From Elusimicrobiota bacterium (GTDB lineage: Bacteria > Elusimicrobiota > UBA5214 > JBBAAG01), in NCBI GenBank assembly GCA_041658405.1, contig JBBAAG010000041.1, forward strand, positions 1 to 26,893: DNA of 26,893 nt. The letters are read 5' to 3'. The number at the start of each line of letters is the position of its first letter. Position 1 is the first letter of the stretch. This document shows positions 7,456 through 17,076 of the stretch, one piece after another. Below the pieces are notes generated by a model. It saw nothing but the letters and a program-made list of their open reading frames with translations, made no database searches and was not told where the DNA came from. Position numbers and translations under genes: made by a program.

Positions 7456-9188
7456 TTCTTTTTCTCGCATAATGTCCAGATACCCGTCAGTACGACCCCG
7501 AGCACCACGCCAATCACCAACCCGTTAAAGGTGCGCAGTAACGACACCCATAACGGCGTATGCGCGTGTGTGAACGTGTTAATCACAGAAACCTGCCCTA
7601 CCATCCCGAATATAATCCCCATGCGGGAAAGGTACCACAATAAATCCACCTTTTTCCCGGTGGATACCCATCTTCCCCATATAAAAATCCCAAGTATCAA
7701 CAACGGATGCCCGAACATAAACTCTTTACTTCTCGGCCGGGCAAATAAGAAGTTATCCAATGCGCTGCGTACAACCTTTTCCCCGGGCAACATAATCCCG
7801 GAATCATTCCCGCTACGCAGCATAAACAGTAATAGTACAACCCCAACCCCCGTAAGTATGAGAATATCAATAATCCTTAATTTATACCCCAGTATCTCAT
7901 TAAGTTTCGGGTACAAAACGTATCCCGCGATAAGTATGACCGGCAAAAATAATGCAGCCTTCACCGCACGGAATTCCACGAGTTTAACCGCGAATTCCGT
8001 ACCGGATAACAACGCGGAGTTTAGTATCACCGCCGTAAAAGTGAATAAACAAATTTCGGTGAACGCTACTACCGTATTATCGCTATCCTGATGCAAACAA
8101 AAATTCCAGATCGCAAGTATAGGGAATAATATTGCTATAACAAAAGCCAGCAGTACCCTTGTGGAAACCGACTTCCTGAAGAATGACGGCCATGGCGGGA
8201 CAGTATCAAACCTATACCCCATTTTTTGTAGTTTAGCAGATAACTTCTCAAACAACATGAACTGCGTATCAATAACCCCAACCCCGTTATCCCCAATCAT
8301 ACCCCTGGGTAACGGCGTGAGATACAGCATCCTTACATTCCGTTCCTTAACAGCTGTAACATACCTCTGTACAACCGCCTCAACCGGTTCCGCAGAACGC
8401 AGGTACCTGTTGATCTCGCGTTCTCCGATCCTATGCACACGGCAATAATTATATTCCCTGTTACCAACATCCCATAACCGCAGGACGCTAAGTTCAGGGA
8501 TACATAACTTAACATCTTTTATCTCATCAAACACAGGAAATATATTTGCGCGTACCTGATTAACCGCATCGGGTTGAGGATAAACCCCGGAGATCTGGCT
8601 AACCTCCTGTGTGATACCGTAATTTAGATCAAAATACTCATCGGTTTTAAGGACAACCTTATACCCAAACTCCTTTGCCTGTACAACCTGTGCTTTGTCA
8701 TACCACAGATCAGTCTCCGGAGTCAAACCCCGGGGCAGGGTAAGCATACTATACTGCCCCTGAGTACTTACCTGAAGCTTATTTTTGAAGACAGGATTAA
8801 ACTTTGACTGTAAGCCCGTGATGATCCCGCGTTCCTGCGAAAGCCAGGTTTCACCTCTCGGTAAGGTAGACGCTGAAACTAACCCGGTTGCCACCAATCT
8901 CTCACGTTCATTTTGCGTGAAAACAATAACTCTGGGATCATCCTTCAGCATCCCGACATTCATCCGGTCAATCCCAACCGATGATATGTTTAACTCCCGC
9001 GATTTTATGAGGAACTCATCCCAGGAATATCCTGCGTTCATACACAAAGAATAATACCCGGGACGGTCAATACACAACTCCACAATCCCCTGCGCAGTTT
9101 CGTGCATCAACCGTATAGCAATAAACGGTACTGCCGCTGCACAGAGTAATGTCAGTGCCGCATATAACAACCTTTTGTCATACTTCAT
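7440..9188 (-). CDS. DUF5693 family membrane protein
   Basis: This protein of about 582 aa has a membrane helix near its N-terminus, a large extracytoplasmic domain (about residues 30-330) and a C-terminal block of many hydrophobic helices (about 340-575). Its function is not established. It matches the DUF5693 proteins that often sit next to csaB, so a role in secondary wall polysaccharide or S-layer anchoring is an inference from context. The frame is open to a GTG at 9209, but the ATG at 9188 is preferred because a Lys/Arg-containing signal-like start follows at once. It overlaps the csaB start by 16 nt and follows glgA, which ends at 9227. Confidence 0.75.
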   Translation of the reverse strand: MKYDKRLLYAALTLLCAAAVPFIAIRLMHETAQGIVELCIDRPGYYSLCMNAGYSWDEFLIKSRELNISSVGIDRMNVGMLKDDPRVIVFTQNERERLVATGLVSASTLPRGETWLSQERGIITGLQSKFNPVFKNKLQVSTQGQYSMLTLPRGLTPETDLWYDKAQVVQAKEFGYKVVLKTDEYFDLNYGITQEVSQISGVYPQPDAVNQVRANIFPVFDEIKDVKLCIPELSVLRLWDVGNREYNYCRVHRIGEREINRYLRSAEPVEAVVQRYVTAVKERNVRMLYLTPLPRGMIGDNGVGVIDTQFMLFEKLSAKLQKMGYRFDTVPPWPSFFRKSVSTRVLLAFVIAILFPILAIWNFCLHQDSDNTVVAFTEICLFTFTAVILNSALLSGTEFAVKLVEFRAVKAALFLPVILIAGYVLYPKLNEILGYKLRIIDILILTGVGVVLLLFMLRSGNDSGIMLPGEKVVRSALDNFLFARPRSKEFMFGHPLLILGIFIWGRWVSTGKKVDLLWYLSRMGIIFGMVGQVSVINTFTHAHTPLWVSLLRTFNGLVIGVVLGVVLTGIWTLCEKKKWLVY

Positions 9189-9226
9189 TATAATCTCTAA
9201 CCTAACCACCCAAACCCAGTTTGAGT

Positions 9227-10699
9227 TTACGGGTTAAACGCCTCGCGTTTCTGTATAGCAAGCTTATACAATTCCTGATATTTCCGGACAGATTTTTCCC
9301 ACGAAAAATTCCCGGCCATCGCGTTCTTTAAAATCTTACCCCACTGCTCTTTATCGTTATACAACGCGATCCCCCGGTCAATTGCCGCAAGGAATGCGTC
9401 GCAGTTATATTCCGTAAACGCAATACCATTCCCTTTTTTTGTTTCCGGGCTATAATCCACTACAGTATCCGCCAACCCTCCGGTGGTATGCACTACCGGC
9501 ACAGTCCCGTACCGCATTGCAATCATCTGAGCTAACCCGCAAGGTTCAAACCTTGACGGCATAAGAAACATATCAACTCCCGCATAAATCTTATGAGCCA
9601 TAGGTTCATTAAAATCAAGTTTAACGGCGATACGGTCCGGAAACTTTTCCGCCATCTTAGTCAACGCAGCTTCATACATAGAATCCCCGCGGCCAAGGAT
9701 TACCAACCTAATTTCACGCTGCATAAGCGTATGCACCGCCTGTGCAAGCAGGTCAAACCCTTTTAGAGGATCCAACCGTGAAACCATTCCTAGTACCGGT
9801 ATTGTAAGATCTACCGGCCATCCAAGTTCTTCAAACAACGCCTGTTTACACTCAACCTTATTCTCCAAAGATTTTACAGTATAATTCTTAGGTAAGTACT
9901 CATCTTTCTCGGGGTTCCACTCAGCTAAATCAATACCGTTTACGATACCGTACAAATCCTCACTACGCCCGCCTAAAACGTTCTCCATCCCTCTTCCGAG
10001 CTCATGAGATTCCTGAATTTCTTTTGCATAGGTCGGGCTTACTGTAGTGATAACATTCGCGAATGTTATTGCTGCTTTCATAAAGTTAACCTGCCCGTAG
10101 TACTCAAGTTTATCCGGTGTGAAATCAAACCACGCAAATCCCGCGGTACTCATTACTTCCGGCGGGAAAAATCCCTGGAACGCGATGTTATGGATGGTAA
10201 ACACCGACGCTGTATGCCGATAAAACCCATCCAGCAGATATATTGTCCGCAGGTACGCAGGGATCAACCCGGTCTGCCAGTCATGACAATGCAGGACATC
10301 CGGCTGGAAATCCACAGCTTTTAAGGTTTCAAGCACTGCCCGCGAGAAAAAGATGAACCGTTCAGCGTTATCCGCATAATCCCCCCCAGCCGCTGTGCGG
10401 TACAATTCTTCACGCCCGAAATACTGTTCATTCTCAATAAAATACACGTTTATCGTGCGGTCAAGCTTACCTACCCACACATTTGCAACCTGCAACCCGC
10501 CGCCGATCGGGATAAGCAATGAGTTGATCAAAGGTTTAAGTTTAAACTTTTCAACATCAATATTCTTATATTTCGGCATTACAAGACAAACATCAGCCTT
10601 ACGTTTTTTTAAAGCTTTCACTAACGCCCCTGCGACATCCGCCAGCCCGCCTGTTTTCGCAAACGGTACGCATTCCGATACTGCAAATGCAACTTTCAT
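9227..10699 (-). CDS. glgA: Glycogen synthase (ADP-glucose, GT5)
   Basis: GlgA extends alpha-1,4-glucan chains from ADP-glucose (some homologues use UDP-glucose). The 490-aa length is normal. Visible motifs are KTGGLADV (residues 15-22, nucleotide-sugar binding), a HCHDWQTGL segment near residue 140, and EPCGLAQ with TTGGLADTV near residues 375-400 in the second Rossmann domain. A strong AGGAGGAG lies 11 nt before the ATG. It directly follows galT with a 34-nt gap, so a sugar-nucleotide and storage-glucan unit is plausible. No glgB or glgC is visible. Confidence 0.95.
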   Translation of the reverse strand: MKVAFAVSECVPFAKTGGLADVAGALVKALKKRKADVCLVMPKYKNIDVEKFKLKPLINSLLIPIGGGLQVANVWVGKLDRTINVYFIENEQYFGREELYRTAAGGDYADNAERFIFFSRAVLETLKAVDFQPDVLHCHDWQTGLIPAYLRTIYLLDGFYRHTASVFTIHNIAFQGFFPPEVMSTAGFAWFDFTPDKLEYYGQVNFMKAAITFANVITTVSPTYAKEIQESHELGRGMENVLGGRSEDLYGIVNGIDLAEWNPEKDEYLPKNYTVKSLENKVECKQALFEELGWPVDLTIPVLGMVSRLDPLKGFDLLAQAVHTLMQREIRLVILGRGDSMYEAALTKMAEKFPDRIAVKLDFNEPMAHKIYAGVDMFLMPSRFEPCGLAQMIAMRYGTVPVVHTTGGLADTVVDYSPETKKGNGIAFTEYNCDAFLAAIDRGIALYNDKEQWGKILKNAMAGNFSWEKSVRKYQELYKLAIQKREAFNP

Positions 10700-10733
10700 T
10701 TTTCTTTTTTCTCCTCCTACACTAAAAATTTAA

Positions 10734-11729
10734 TTATTCAGCCTCACGCAAAAACTGTGCCGCTTCCTCCGGAGGTGTCGGGTTAATATAGAACCCTGAA
10801 CCCCACTCAAACCCCGCAACCTTCACGAGTTTCGGTATGATCTCAAGATGCCAATGAAAAAACTGGTTATGCACCTCGCGGATCGGCGAGTTATGTATCA
10901 AAAAATTATACGGCGGATCATCAAGCACGCGTTTTAGTTTGTACATACAGATTTTCATAATCCTCGCGAGATTACCGATCTCATGTTTTTGAGCGTCCTC
11001 ATACACAGCGTCATGATGCTTCGGCACAACCTTAATCTCAAACGGGAACCTGCTGGAGAACGGGCAATACGCGATAAAATCATCATTCTCCGTTATAATC
11101 CGTGTCTGTGACGCAGTCTCCTGCGCGTTCATATCGCATACCACACAACGTTCTTTATACTCATAATAATTTTTTGACCCGTTAATCAACTGCCTAGCGC
11201 GTAACGGCACAACCGGCAACGCAATCAACTGCGAATGCGGATGCACTAACGACGCACCGGCTGCGGCACCGCGGTTTTTGAAGACAAGTATATACTCAAA
11301 CCTCGGATCTTTTTTCAGGTCCATTATACGGTCACGGTATGCCCAAAATATTTCTTCAACCTGATGATCAGAAAGATCAGCAAAATCTTTCTTATGTTCC
11401 GGTGTTTCAATAATAACCTCATGCGCACCAATCCCAGCCATACGGTCATACATCCCTTCACCGGTACGATGCATTGACCCTTCAATCTGCAACGCAGGAA
11501 ACTTATTCGGCACTACGCGTACCCACCACCCGGGCCCGTCCTTCACCATCCCCGCCTGGCGGTACGCAAGCGTTTCTGCCGGTGTTGCTGATTCATTCCC
11601 CTCACAAAACGGGCACGGCTTATTAGTTTCTTCTTCACCTTCACGCCCATAATCCAGAGGCCGTTTTCCGCGTTCAGTAGAAATAATTACCCAACGTCCC
11701 ATAATAGGATCACGCCGAAGTTCTGGCAT
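10734..11729 (-). CDS. galT: Galactose-1-phosphate uridylyltransferase
   Basis: GalT exchanges UMP between UDP-glucose and galactose-1-phosphate in the Leloir pathway; some members of this fold use ADP instead. The HIT-type active site is seen as VHPHSQ (His163 and His165, the nucleotidylated His being in this motif). CPFC (39-42) and a CVVC pair near residue 195 are the usual zinc positions. The 331-aa length fits the bacterial short form. AAGGAAGG lies about 9 nt before the ATG. The glgA neighbour makes an ADP-sugar-related role possible, since GalT-like proteins next to glgA may be ADP-glucose phosphorylases. Confidence 0.88.
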   Translation of the reverse strand: MPELRRDPIMGRWVIISTERGKRPLDYGREGEEETNKPCPFCEGNESATPAETLAYRQAGMVKDGPGWWVRVVPNKFPALQIEGSMHRTGEGMYDRMAGIGAHEVIIETPEHKKDFADLSDHQVEEIFWAYRDRIMDLKKDPRFEYILVFKNRGAAAGASLVHPHSQLIALPVVPLRARQLINGSKNYYEYKERCVVCDMNAQETASQTRIITENDDFIAYCPFSSRFPFEIKVVPKHHDAVYEDAQKHEIGNLARIMKICMYKLKRVLDDPPYNFLIHNSPIREVHNQFFHWHLEIIPKLVKVAGFEWGSGFYINPTPPEEAAQFLREAE

Positions 11730-11784
11730 AAAAAACTACCTTCCTTTCAACTAAATAAAACTTAATTATATTCTAAACGAACAC

Positions 11785-13857
11785 CTATTCTTCGTCTTTT
11801 CTCCCGCCCTTAGCCTTAAACTCTTCAATCAACTTCTGGCGTACCGGGAACGGCGCTTCTTCCAGATGCGATACTGTCATCTTAAACTGCCCCGCGCCTT
11901 TGGTTAATGACCTTAGATCCGCTGCGTACTTAAACATTTCGGATAACGGCACCGTAGCTTTGATCACCTGTTTCTTACCTTCACGCTCAATCCCCAGAAC
12001 CCTACCTCTCCGCGAATTAAGGTCACCCATAATAGCACCGACAAAATCATCCGGTGTTTGAATCTCAAGATTCATGATCGGTTCAAGTATTGTAGGATTA
12101 GCGGTTTCCACGCATTTCTGCATAGCCATACGCCCCGCGATCTTGAACGCCATATCAGAAGAATCAACTTCATGGTACGACCCGTCAAACAGTGTTACCC
12201 TTACGTCCACAAGATTATACCCCGCGATAATACCTTGTTCCATAGCTTCCTTAATACCTTTTTCAATTGACGGAATATAATTCTTTGGGATACGCCCCTG
12301 GGAGATATTATCAACAAATTCATACCCTGCACTGCGTTCCAGAGGCTCAATCTTTAACCAGCAATCCCCGTACTGCCCTTTTCCCCCGGATTGCCGTTTA
12401 AACTTCCCCTGTTGTTCAACCTTACCCTTAACAGTTTCCTTATACGGAATCTTTGGTTTTTGAAGTTCAATCTTAACATTCGCGCGTGCCTGAATTTTCT
12501 TCACGACATTATCGAGCTGCACCATCCCCAGCCCGGATAAAATCCATTCCCGTGTTTCTGTTGTAAAATAAAACCGCAGTGTCGGATCTTCCTGTACCAC
12601 CGCCGCAAGGCCGGTTGCGAGTTTATCTTCCTCACCCTTGTTGTTGGAATACACCGCCATCTCAAGTTTTGGGTCAAGGAATTCAATCTTTGCAACTTCC
12701 TGCTGTTTATTATCCGATGCAAGCGTATTATTAGTCAGCGTTTCTTTCATCTTGACAAGCGTACAGATATCACCCGCAACAACTTTCGCGACTTCAGACC
12801 GTACAGCACCCGATGCGGTGGATACCTGCCCGATACGTTCTGACACACGGCGGGTGACATTATAAACATCACTCCCGCCCTTGAGTTCACCGGATAAAAC
12901 TTTTATATAGGAAACCTTGCCGGTATGCGGTTCAAGGTATGTTTTGAATACAACCGCCGCGAGTTCTTTCTGTTTCCCGACCTCAAATTCCTCACCATCC
13001 TTATTCTTATACTTCCTCCCTGCGGGTGACGGGAGGTATGAACTAACAAAATTCAATAACTGATCGATCCCCACTCTCTGTGTGGACGATAAACACAGAA
13101 CCGGCACAATTTTGCCTGACCTCAACCCGTTTAACAACCCAGCCTGAAGTTCTTCGTCAGTAAGGCCTTTACCTTCAAGATATTTTTCAATAAGTTTTTC
13201 ATCCTCTGCAGCGATTGATTCAATAAGCTTATCCCGTTGTTCCGCCAGTGCGGCCTTAAGATCAGCGGGAACTTCAATCCCTGCGGGTTTACCGTCGGTA
13301 TACTTAAACGCCTTCCCGCTGAGGACATCAACGATCCCCGAAAAATTCTGTGCCTCACCTATCGGCAACTGGAACATTACAGCCTGGATCCCGAGTTTTT
13401 CATTAAGTTTATTCAAGCAGGTACGCGCATTCGCGTTTTCCTTATCCAGTTTATTAACCACAACGATCTTAGGTATTCCGCGTTTAACGCATTCATCCCA
13501 TAACGTTTCAGTATCCGCATCAACATCTGCAGTAGCGTCAAGCACAAATACTGCATTATCCGAAGCATAGATTGCGCCAAACGTTTCCCCATAAAAATCA
13601 GCGAACCCCGGCGCATCAAATATGTTTAGTTTAACCTTACCTTCGTACTCCACAGACATTAATGACGCGTAGAGTGAACTCCTGCGTTCCTTTTCCTCAT
13701 CGGTAAAATCTGATACCGTATTCCCGTCCTCCACACTGCCGAACCGGGTGGTTAACCCCAGAGAAAACATAATACCTTCAACACACGTAGTTTTCCCTGT
13801 CCCCGAACCGCCAAGCAGGCACACGTTCCTGATGTTTGCAGTCTCATACGTTTTCAT
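11785..13857 (-). CDS. Elongation factor G-like translational GTPase
   Basis: This is a 690-aa GTPase with EF-G domain order: G domain (P-loop GGSGTGKT at 16-23; DAPGF as G3; NKLD as G4), domain II, then domains III-V ending near residue 680. It belongs to the EF-G-like (EF-G2) branch rather than canonical FusA, because the P-loop reads GGSGTGKT in place of the usual AHIDAGKT. Members of this branch lack a firmly set role, so a special translation or ribosome function is inference only. The open frame extends 33 codons upstream into scpB, but the ATG at 13857 has an AGGA site about 9 nt upstream and gives the family N-terminus. It overlaps the scpB stop by 14 nt. Confidence 0.88.
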   Translation of the reverse strand: MKTYETANIRNVCLLGGSGTGKTTCVEGIMFSLGLTTRFGSVEDGNTVSDFTDEEKERRSSLYASLMSVEYEGKVKLNIFDAPGFADFYGETFGAIYASDNAVFVLDATADVDADTETLWDECVKRGIPKIVVVNKLDKENANARTCLNKLNEKLGIQAVMFQLPIGEAQNFSGIVDVLSGKAFKYTDGKPAGIEVPADLKAALAEQRDKLIESIAAEDEKLIEKYLEGKGLTDEELQAGLLNGLRSGKIVPVLCLSSTQRVGIDQLLNFVSSYLPSPAGRKYKNKDGEEFEVGKQKELAAVVFKTYLEPHTGKVSYIKVLSGELKGGSDVYNVTRRVSERIGQVSTASGAVRSEVAKVVAGDICTLVKMKETLTNNTLASDNKQQEVAKIEFLDPKLEMAVYSNNKGEEDKLATGLAAVVQEDPTLRFYFTTETREWILSGLGMVQLDNVVKKIQARANVKIELQKPKIPYKETVKGKVEQQGKFKRQSGGKGQYGDCWLKIEPLERSAGYEFVDNISQGRIPKNYIPSIEKGIKEAMEQGIIAGYNLVDVRVTLFDGSYHEVDSSDMAFKIAGRMAMQKCVETANPTILEPIMNLEIQTPDDFVGAIMGDLNSRRGRVLGIEREGKKQVIKATVPLSEMFKYAADLRSLTKGAGQFKMTVSHLEEAPFPVRQKLIEEFKAKGGRKDEE

Positions 13858-14431
13858 TATCGTCTGTCCTTTCCTCAATAATATTTTCGTCTTCAACATT
13901 AACCGCCGCAGCGGCGTTATCCTTACTGAACTCCTCCATCGGAGGAAGGTCCGCAATTGTTTTTAACCCAAAATATTTTAAGAACTGTTCCGTCGTACCG
14001 TATAACATAGGCTTCCCGATAGTTTCCTTACGCCCAACCATCTTGATAAGTTTACGTTCCAGCAGTTTATCAATCACCCCGCCGATATCCACCCCGCGTA
14101 TCTGCTCGATCTCCGCGCGGGTAACCGGCTGTTTATACGCAATAATTGATAATGTTTCTAATGCCGAGTTTGACAACCGCAACGCAGTTTTTTCCTTAAA
14201 AAACTCGCGGATCCACTGGCTGAACTCTTTACGTGTAGATATCACATACCCGTTTGCAATCTCCTGCACCTGTAAAGCACGGGGTTCATAATCCCGTACC
14301 AACTCATCCAACGCAGCCTTTACATCCTCTTCCTTTGCCTTCAACACTTCAGCGAACCGCGTTGACGATATTGGGTTGGAACTTATAAACAATAACGTTT
14401 CAATAACTTTCTTAATATCCTCTTTTTCCAT
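13844..14431 (-). CDS. scpB: ScpB, segregation and condensation protein B
   Basis: ScpB is the winged-helix kite subunit that binds ScpA and Smc in the bacterial condensin. The 195-aa protein carries the usual features: KVIETLLFISSNPIS near the N-terminus, the first winged helix, then a segment with LETLSIIAYKQPVTRAEIEQIRG (about residues 92-114 as family pattern) and MLYGTTEQFLKYFGL in the second winged helix. The C-terminal 30 residues are acidic and unstructured. It follows scpA by 39 nt with a CAGGG site before the ATG. Confidence 0.95.
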   Translation of the reverse strand: MEKEDIKKVIETLLFISSNPISSTRFAEVLKAKEEDVKAALDELVRDYEPRALQVQEIANGYVISTRKEFSQWIREFFKEKTALRLSNSALETLSIIAYKQPVTRAEIEQIRGVDIGGVIDKLLERKLIKMVGRKETIGKPMLYGTTEQFLKYFGLKTIADLPPMEEFSKDNAAAAVNVEDENIIEERTDDNENV

Positions 14432-14470
14432 ACAATCCCTGCTCCAGTCTCCCCTCTATCTATCCGTTCG

Positions 14471-15295
14471 TTATTTAATACTTTCGTCAGTACTCTCATC
14501 CTTTTTCTCCTGCGGTACCGCAACAGTATCACTACCCTGATTTTCAGTATCAGCAGGTTTTGTTTCACTGGCTACCACTTTATAAACCCGTATCTCCCCG
14601 AATAACGCGTTCTGCCGTGCCGCAAGCTGCCGTTCCTTCACAAGTTCAAGTACCGCAAGAAAGGTAACAATAAAATACGCCTTACTTGAGTTAGAAACAA
14701 ATAGGTCGGAGAACACAAGGTACTCTTTACTCTCAAGCATTGCAATGATTTCACGTATTCTTTGATCCAGAGGTATCTCGTCATACACGATTTCCTTAAC
14801 ATTCTCACTGGTTTCCTCCACAACTTTCTTAAACGCAGCGAGAAGGTCAAACAAGGATACCTCAAGGCTATAATCTTCGTCATTAAGCACCATGTTCTGC
14901 CGGTAAAACACGCCGTACTGCTGGTCCTCTTTTTTATCCAGTACCAACGCCACCTGTTTATACTTCTCGTACTCAAGAAGTTTGCGGATAAGCTCTTCCC
15001 GCGGGTCAGGCCCTGTCTCATCGCCATCCACCACCTGCGGGCGCGGTAATAACATCTGTGCCTTAATCTGCATAAGAGTCGCAGCCATCACCAGGAACTC
15101 TCCAACGGTATCCAGTTTCAGCATCTTAATCATCTCAACATACCGGAGATACTCTTCCGTAATCTTAGCAATGGGTATATCATAAATATCAATGTCATCA
15201 CGTTTGATGAGGTATATCAGAAGGTCCATCGGCCCTTCAAAATTCTCAAGTTTTATCTGATAATTATTATCTTCCATAAATGTATTATTACTCAT
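14471..15295 (-). CDS. scpA: ScpA, segregation and condensation protein A (kleisin)
   Basis: ScpA is the kleisin that bridges the Smc heads. The 274-aa protein shows the family N-terminus LENFEGPMDLLIYLI, then IYDIPIAKITEEYL and an AATLMQIKAQMLLPR segment near residues 72-86. The C-terminal winged helix follows, with FLAVLELVKERQ near residue 210, and a hydrophilic tail of about 30 residues ends the protein. The ATG at 15295 begins 3 nt after the trpS stop. A second ATG at 15277 is closer to the conserved part but has no ribosome binding site. The trpS-scpA-scpB order is common. Confidence 0.95.
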   Translation of the reverse strand: MSNNTFMEDNNYQIKLENFEGPMDLLIYLIKRDDIDIYDIPIAKITEEYLRYVEMIKMLKLDTVGEFLVMAATLMQIKAQMLLPRPQVVDGDETGPDPREELIRKLLEYEKYKQVALVLDKKEDQQYGVFYRQNMVLNDEDYSLEVSLFDLLAAFKKVVEETSENVKEIVYDEIPLDQRIREIIAMLESKEYLVFSDLFVSNSSKAYFIVTFLAVLELVKERQLAARQNALFGEIRVYKVVASETKPADTENQGSDTVAVPQEKKDESTDESIK

Positions 15296-15298
15296 AGA

Positions 15299-16297
15299 TT
15301 ACCCAAGTATTTTCACCGCTTCCCTAACTTTTTTCATGGTATCCTCCGCAACAGTACACGCGTACTCGTTACCCTGTTTGAGGATAACCTCTACCATAGC
15401 GTGATCTTTGGCAATCACCTGCCGTTTTTCACGTAAAGGTTTTAACGCAGTGATCAGCGCTTCAGACAATTCTTTCTTACACGCAACACAACCCGTCCCA
15501 CCGGCCTTACACTCAGCCGCACGTTTTTCGTGGGACTCTATATAAATCTTATAAAACGCATGGACAACACACCCTTCGGGATGCCCTTTATCGTTGAGCT
15601 TAATTTTAACGGGATCCGTAAACATTTGTTTTACCTTAGACCTGACCGCATCCTCATCGTCGGAGAGAAGTATAGAATTCCCATACGATTTTGACATCTT
15701 ACGGTTATCAATCCCGGGCACCCGTGGCGACTGCGATAACAACGCCTGTGGTTCCGGGAAAGTATTACCATAAAAATTATTGAACCTCCTCGCAATCTCG
15801 CGGGTAAGTTCTAAATGCGCTAACTGATCCTCCCCTACGGGCACAGCATCCGCGCGGTATACCATGATATCCGCTGCCTGCAGGACAGGATACCCGAGGA
15901 ACCCGTAAGTTGAAAGATCACGCGTGGTAACCTCCCTCAACTGTTCTTTATAAGTAGGGCACCGTTCAAGCCACGGCAACGGCGTGATCATTGATAACAA
16001 CAAAAACAATTCTGCATGCTGTTTCACAGCGGATTGACGGAAAATAACCGATTTTTGGGGATCCAACCCTATAGCCAGCCAGTCAATCACCATCTCACGT
16101 ACGTTAGACTCAATATCCTTAGTATCCGCATACTCACTGGTCAGCGCATGCCAGTCCGCAACCATATAAAAACACTTATACTCATCCTGTTGCCTAACCC
16201 AGTTAACCAACGCACCCCAGTAATGCCCTACATGCAATTTCCCGCTGGGCCGCATCCCTGAAAGTATACGTTTTTTATTAACACTACTACTATTCAT
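15299..16297 (-). CDS. trpS: Tryptophanyl-tRNA synthetase with a probable Fe-S motif
   Basis: This class I synthetase charges tRNA-Trp. The 332-aa length is normal. HVGH (residues 22-25) and KMSKS (200-204) are the ATP-binding signatures. Cys243, Cys263, Cys270 and Cys273 are spaced C-x19-C-x6-C-x2-C, close to the C-x22-C-x6-C-x2-C motif that holds a [4Fe-4S] cluster in Thermotoga maritima TrpRS. The context before the first Cys (GHPEGC) also fits that group. A GAAGGTGGG site sits 2 nt before the ATG core spacing region. It lies between the M50 protease gene and scpA. Confidence 0.95.
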   Translation of the reverse strand: MNSSSVNKKRILSGMRPSGKLHVGHYWGALVNWVRQQDEYKCFYMVADWHALTSEYADTKDIESNVREMVIDWLAIGLDPQKSVIFRQSAVKQHAELFLLLSMITPLPWLERCPTYKEQLREVTTRDLSTYGFLGYPVLQAADIMVYRADAVPVGEDQLAHLELTREIARRFNNFYGNTFPEPQALLSQSPRVPGIDNRKMSKSYGNSILLSDDEDAVRSKVKQMFTDPVKIKLNDKGHPEGCVVHAFYKIYIESHEKRAAECKAGGTGCVACKKELSEALITALKPLREKRQVIAKDHAMVEVILKQGNEYACTVAEDTMKKVREAVKILG

Positions 16298-16349
16298 AAC
16301 CCACCTTCAATTTTCTTAATACTAACACTAACGACAAAACAACGCTTTT

Positions 16350-16967
16350 TTATGGTACTAACAACCTATAAAGAAACCCGGCTGTTACAGTGAGGTACGT
16401 ATTAATCCAGCCAAGATACAGCATCGCGAATACTGCAATAAACCCGTACTGTTCCAAACTAAGGTACCGCATAGCAAGGTTATACGGCAAAAACCCGGAT
16501 ACAACCTTAGACCCATCCAGCGGCGGGATCGGCAGCATATTGAACACCGCGAGGATAAGGTTGATATACAACCCCATATTAAAGGTCTCGTATAACAATT
16601 TTGTTATAGAATCCCGTATCGGCAATACCCACAGAACCAATGAGAATGCCACAGCAACCACGATATTTGCAACGGGACCCGCAAGGCCGACCTTAACAAT
16701 ATCCATCCTGGGATTATTAAACCGGTTAGGATCAACCGGTACAGGCTTTGCCCAGGCAATCACCGGGGTACCTAACATAATACATGCCATTGGTAGCACA
16801 ATCGACCCTATGATATCGATATGGGGCAACGGGTTGAAAGTCAGCCTACCCATAGCGCGTGCGGTATCATCCCCACATTTTTCTGCCATCCATCCATGCG
16901 CATACTCATGCGCAACCACGGAAAACAGCAACAAAAACACTGTCATTAACGCTGTAGATAATGCCAT
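16350..16967 (-). CDS. M50 family site-2-type zinc metalloprotease
   Basis: This 205-aa multi-spanning membrane protein is a short site-2 protease of the SpoIVFB/YwhC-like type, without PDZ or CBS domains. HEYAH (residues 20-24) supplies two zinc ligands and the catalytic Glu. The NMLPIPPLDGSK segment near residue 150 supplies the third ligand Asp. About five hydrophobic segments are visible. The frame is open to an ATG at 17051, but those 28 extra residues look unlike the family; the ATG at 16967 gives the normal N-terminus, though its ribosome binding site is weak. The M50-trpS-scpA-scpB order recurs in many bacteria. The substrate is unknown. Confidence 0.88.
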   Translation of the reverse strand: MALSTALMTVFLLLFSVVAHEYAHGWMAEKCGDDTARAMGRLTFNPLPHIDIIGSIVLPMACIMLGTPVIAWAKPVPVDPNRFNNPRMDIVKVGLAGPVANIVVAVAFSLVLWVLPIRDSITKLLYETFNMGLYINLILAVFNMLPIPPLDGSKVVSGFLPYNLAMRYLSLEQYGFIAVFAMLYLGWINTYLTVTAGFLYRLLVP

Positions 16968-17076
16968 AGATTTCTGGTATACTTCCCTACAAATTTTCTT
17001 TGTATATACATTAAATTGTATATGGTATACTAATACAAGAACAAAAGTCAACGACTTTTTTGGCAGGAACGCTGCC

